From: Alphaproteobacteria bacterium UBA1908
Lineage (GTDB): Bacteria > Pseudomonadota > Alphaproteobacteria > Caedimonadales > UBA1908
Assembly: GCA_002337525.1 (NCBI GenBank)
Contig: DDGG01000018.1
Span: forward strand, 47,437 to 93,441
DNA: 46,005 bases
Reading direction: 5' to 3'
Position 1 is the first letter of the stretch, and each line of letters starts with the position of its first letter. The translations under genes were made by a program, and so were the position numbers. This document shows positions 43,704 to 46,005 of the stretch, one piece after another. The notes under the pieces were generated by a model. That model had not been told where the DNA came from. It ran no database searches and saw only the letters and a program-made list of their open reading frames with translations.

Positions 43704-43954
43704 TCTGTGAAAAAAGGCCCTCAATTTCGAGCCAGTCTCAACAACGAAAGAAAAGCCACTTAGTGTTGAAATAGTTTTTTATACTTTCCTCCGGACCCTA
43801 AAGATTGTTTCACGCTTTTTGGATGATAGTCTTTTCTTAACAAACTTCTCACACTCAGAGAAGTGATTTACCAATCAAAAAAATATAGAAAGAACCTTCG
43901 TACAAGATTGTGGAATCACCAAGGCATCTTTCTCATCTCCAATGAGGAGTAACA

Positions 43955-45010
43955 TTACTCTCGGGGCTTACTATCGTACATCTTTCCTGTCCCCCGGGCA
44001 AAGGCTTCATAGATCTGCGGCAAACGTGGAAACTTTTCAGATAGGTTGCCGCGCACAGAAACCAGAAAATGCTGAGTTGACGTCACGGCGAGTTCATGAG
44101 GAGGCGTTCCTGCCAAAACCTTCAAAGCTAATCTTGCAGCGACTTCTCCCTGCTCATAGGCAGAAGCCGAAATCGCTATACTGGCTCCATCTTCTACAAC
44201 AAACCCATTTCCCCCGAGAATTGGCACAGAAGAGTTTTCCAGTGTCCACGCAATTAGTTCTTTCGCAGGGACGAAAGAAGCATCACCACTTGCAGTACGA
44301 CGAATTTGACGATAGTTTGTAATAAATAAACAATCTGCGCGCTTTGAAGCCTCTATAATGGCACTCTTCCAGTCTTCAAAATCTCCTACAAGAACGGAAT
44401 CAATTAAATTGAGAGGACTCCAATCAAAGGCGAGGATATGTTTTTCATCGCGGCGTACCGTACCTGATGTATCTCCCAGATTAATGATCTTGATATCATT
44501 AGGATCCTTGGCGGACTTTAGAAGAAAGGGAACCGTATCTTTGACCGCCGCAAGAGGCAACCTTTCAAGAACGCCTGTAACATTGTCAACATTTTCATAG
44601 TTATAATCACGAAGCTCACCATTAACACCAGCAAATATAATTTTGATTTCTGGGTTGTCCACATAAAATTTTGCGGCAAAATCCTGAGCATCATCATCCA
44701 CAGCAATAATAATCTGGGGACGAAGTCGGGCAATCATTCGCCGCGCCAGGATACCTGATTTTTGTTTAAAAGATACGCTTGGGTGGTTTTTGGTATCCAT
44801 ATATTGCCAATGAAGAGAAAAGTCAGTCCGCCCTTTAAACACGCGCATCAAGCCCTCATTAACCTGTTGTGTCCAGTTGTAATCCAAGGCATAACTGTGT
44901 AGCACAAGAATACGAGGACGCTCCACGTTAAAGATCAGAAAATATACTGACAGGGCGATAACAAAAAAGATTTTAAGAGCGACACCAACTTTTTGACTTG
45001 TAACGGCCAT
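43955..45010 (-). CDS. Membrane-anchored ABC_sub_bind-type periplasmic protein
   Basis: A 351-residue protein. An N-terminal hydrophobic segment (about residues 10-28) lacks a clear cleavage site and probably anchors it. The rest is a two-lobed periplasmic fold of the ABC_sub_bind (PF04392-like) type, beginning 'ILVLHSYALDYNWTQQV' with 'IIIAVDDDAQDFAAKF' and 'PILGGNGFVVEDGASIAIS'. This start is also found in sensor domains of some histidine kinases and cyclases. There is no ABC permease or ATPase here; it follows an anion permease gene by one base. Confidence 0.7.
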   Translation of the reverse strand: MAVTSQKVGVALKIFFVIALSVYFLIFNVERPRILVLHSYALDYNWTQQVNEGLMRVFKGRTDFSLHWQYMDTKNHPSVSFKQKSGILARRMIARLRPQIIIAVDDDAQDFAAKFYVDNPEIKIIFAGVNGELRDYNYENVDNVTGVLERLPLAAVKDTVPFLLKSAKDPNDIKIINLGDTSGTVRRDEKHILAFDWSPLNLIDSVLVGDFEDWKSAIIEASKRADCLFITNYRQIRRTASGDASFVPAKELIAWTLENSSVPILGGNGFVVEDGASIAISASAYEQGEVAARLALKVLAGTPPHELAVTSTQHFLVSVRGNLSEKFPRLPQIYEAFARGTGKMYDSKPRE

Positions 45011-45011
45011 A

Positions 45012-46005
45012 TTAAATTAACCCTGCTTTCTTCCAATATGGAATAGATGCTAAAATTGCCAGAACCCTCATTACGTTCATATAAAGATTAAAGAGGTAAA
45101 AATATCGTTCATTATAAGCTTCTGACGGATAAATTTTATCTTTAAAATCCGCAAGAGGTGGATATTGACTCTGAAAGAACCACATCTTGCCAAGAAAGAG
45201 TGTGCAAAAACTGACAACCCAGGCGTTAACTTCATACTGCTGTGCCAGGGGTATAAGAAGTGTTGCAACAATAATAACGGCCGGACCATAAGGAACAAAA
45301 AGCCGCAAAACAAAAAGAAAGCCTGCCAATAAAAAAATGAAAATCTCAAAATCATTTTTAAGATAAAGGCCCAGCCAATCCATATGATCAAGGAAAAAAG
45401 TATTGAGCCCCAGATGATCAACAACACGAACAACACCAATTAACCCGCCCAAAAGAACAAGAGAGGGCCAATCAATATTCTTTTGAAAACCTTCCCGATT
45501 TAAAACATCAAAAGCAAGTAAAATAAAAAGAACAATAAGACCAAGCGTTGGCGGCGATAAGCGATGAAGATTTGATGTCACAACACCAACAGTAAAAACA
45601 AAGAAACATATAAGCGCCAGTGATTCCCGTGCATTATAGTTCCCCAAGAGATCATATTGCTCCTGGATTCTTTGCCTGTTAATCTGGATAACTTCATCAC
45701 TACGGACAAAGAAAAAGGTTACCAGGGCGTAAGAAACCACCATAAATGCTGCTGGTACAAGAGCCGCCTGCAACCACCCCATCCACTGAAATCGTTCCTG
45801 ATCCTGTGCCCAGAAAAGACCCAGGAGAATAAAATTATGCAGAGAGCTGCTTAAGAAAATAGCACTAAAAACATTTGTTCCTGTATAGGCTGAAATAGAA
45901 AGCTTCGTAGCAGCACTCCCCCCCGGTTTTACGCCCGTATAAGACATCATGTCACTGACCATTGGCCCCATAATCTGACCACGGCTCGATGCACTTGGAA
46001 CGGCG
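45012..46005 (-). CDS. Anion permease (DASS/SLC13-like), 5' end outside window
   Basis: An incomplete membrane protein; the frame is open to the right edge, reading '...AVPSASSRGQIMGPM' before the first internal Met at 45971. The 330 visible residues have about eight hydrophobic spans. 'PSASSR', 'SISAYTGTNVFSAIFLSSSLHN' and a second-half 'VPYGPAVIIVATLLIPLAQ' fit divalent-anion:sodium symporters. Substrates in this family include sulfate and C4-dicarboxylates; which applies is unknown. The ABC_sub_bind-type gene begins 1 nt after its stop, implying a joint role. Confidence 0.75.
   Translation of the reverse strand, partial: AVPSASSRGQIMGPMVSDMMSYTGVKPGGSAATKLSISAYTGTNVFSAIFLSSSLHNFILLGLFWAQDQERFQWMGWLQAALVPAAFMVVSYALVTFFFVRSDEVIQINRQRIQEQYDLLGNYNARESLALICFFVFTVGVVTSNLHRLSPPTLGLIVLFILLAFDVLNREGFQKNIDWPSLVLLGGLIGVVRVVDHLGLNTFFLDHMDWLGLYLKNDFEIFIFLLAGFLFVLRLFVPYGPAVIIVATLLIPLAQQYEVNAWVVSFCTLFLGKMWFFQSQYPPLADFKDKIYPSEAYNERYFYLFNLYMNVMRVLAILASIPYWKKAGLI

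Noticed and set aside
1..46005. CRISPR array, insertion sequence, prophage or toxin-antitoxin locus
   Set aside because: I saw no regularly spaced repeats, transposase or integrase motifs, phage structural genes or paired toxin-antitoxin genes; the only sizeable repeat is the 107-bp duplicate.

Overview
The window is an AT-rich stretch of an alphaproteobacterial chromosome. Three things point there: a complete 14-gene nuoA-N operon followed by birA, coaX and RNase J; a proton-translocating transhydrogenase split into three genes (pntAA/pntAB/pntB); and a long isocitrate dehydrogenase of the kind I associate with Rickettsia and relatives. The low GC (judged by eye, not computed), several small secreted proteins of unknown function and two MFS carriers would suit a host-associated or intracellular lineage, perhaps Holosporales-like. 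That placement is inference.

Layout. Positions 1-27 hold the 5' part of a minus-strand tRNA. From about 0.17 to 22.3 kb every gene I accept reads leftward: DUF1467 protein, a secreted alpha/beta hydrolase, rnj, coaX, birA, nuoN back to nuoA, then rplI, a DUF2232 membrane protein, rpsR and rpsF. From 22.5 kb most genes read rightward: an alpha/beta hydrolase, a gene-free AT-rich region of about 920 bp (23377-24299), 3-hydroxybutyrate dehydrogenase, a patatin-type hydrolase, pntAA-pntAB-pntB, a small secreted protein, efp, suhB, icd, secreted unknowns, two MFS transporters, gltX, cysS and trmJ. Leftward exceptions are sdhE with a small lipoprotein (26.2-26.8 kb), a pair of secreted unknowns with a decayed upstream partial copy (30.8-32.1 kb), and an anchored ABC_sub_bind-type protein with an anion permease that runs off the right edge.

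How it works together. The core is respiratory energy and redox metabolism: complex I oxidises NADH, isocitrate dehydrogenase and transhydrogenase supply NADPH, SdhE flavinylates complex II, and 3-hydroxybutyrate dehydrogenase with two hydrolases may mobilise polyhydroxybutyrate. Around it sit translation genes (rpsF, rpsR, rplI, efp, gltX, cysS, trmJ) and RNA turnover (rnj).

The most interesting region is 23377-24299. It lies where gene orientation diverges. It carries a perfect DnaA-box 9-mer, three degenerate relatives within about 105 bp, and a 19-bp perfect inverted repeat whose centre is an exact TTAA-N7-TTAA CtrA-type site. I propose it as a candidate chromosomal replication origin that lacks the usual hemE-type neighbours. 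Other notable points are a NuoJ with about 110 extra residues and two extra membrane helices, a likely autoregulatory rpsF leader, and the ~107-bp repeat that preserves a frameshifted signal-peptide fragment.
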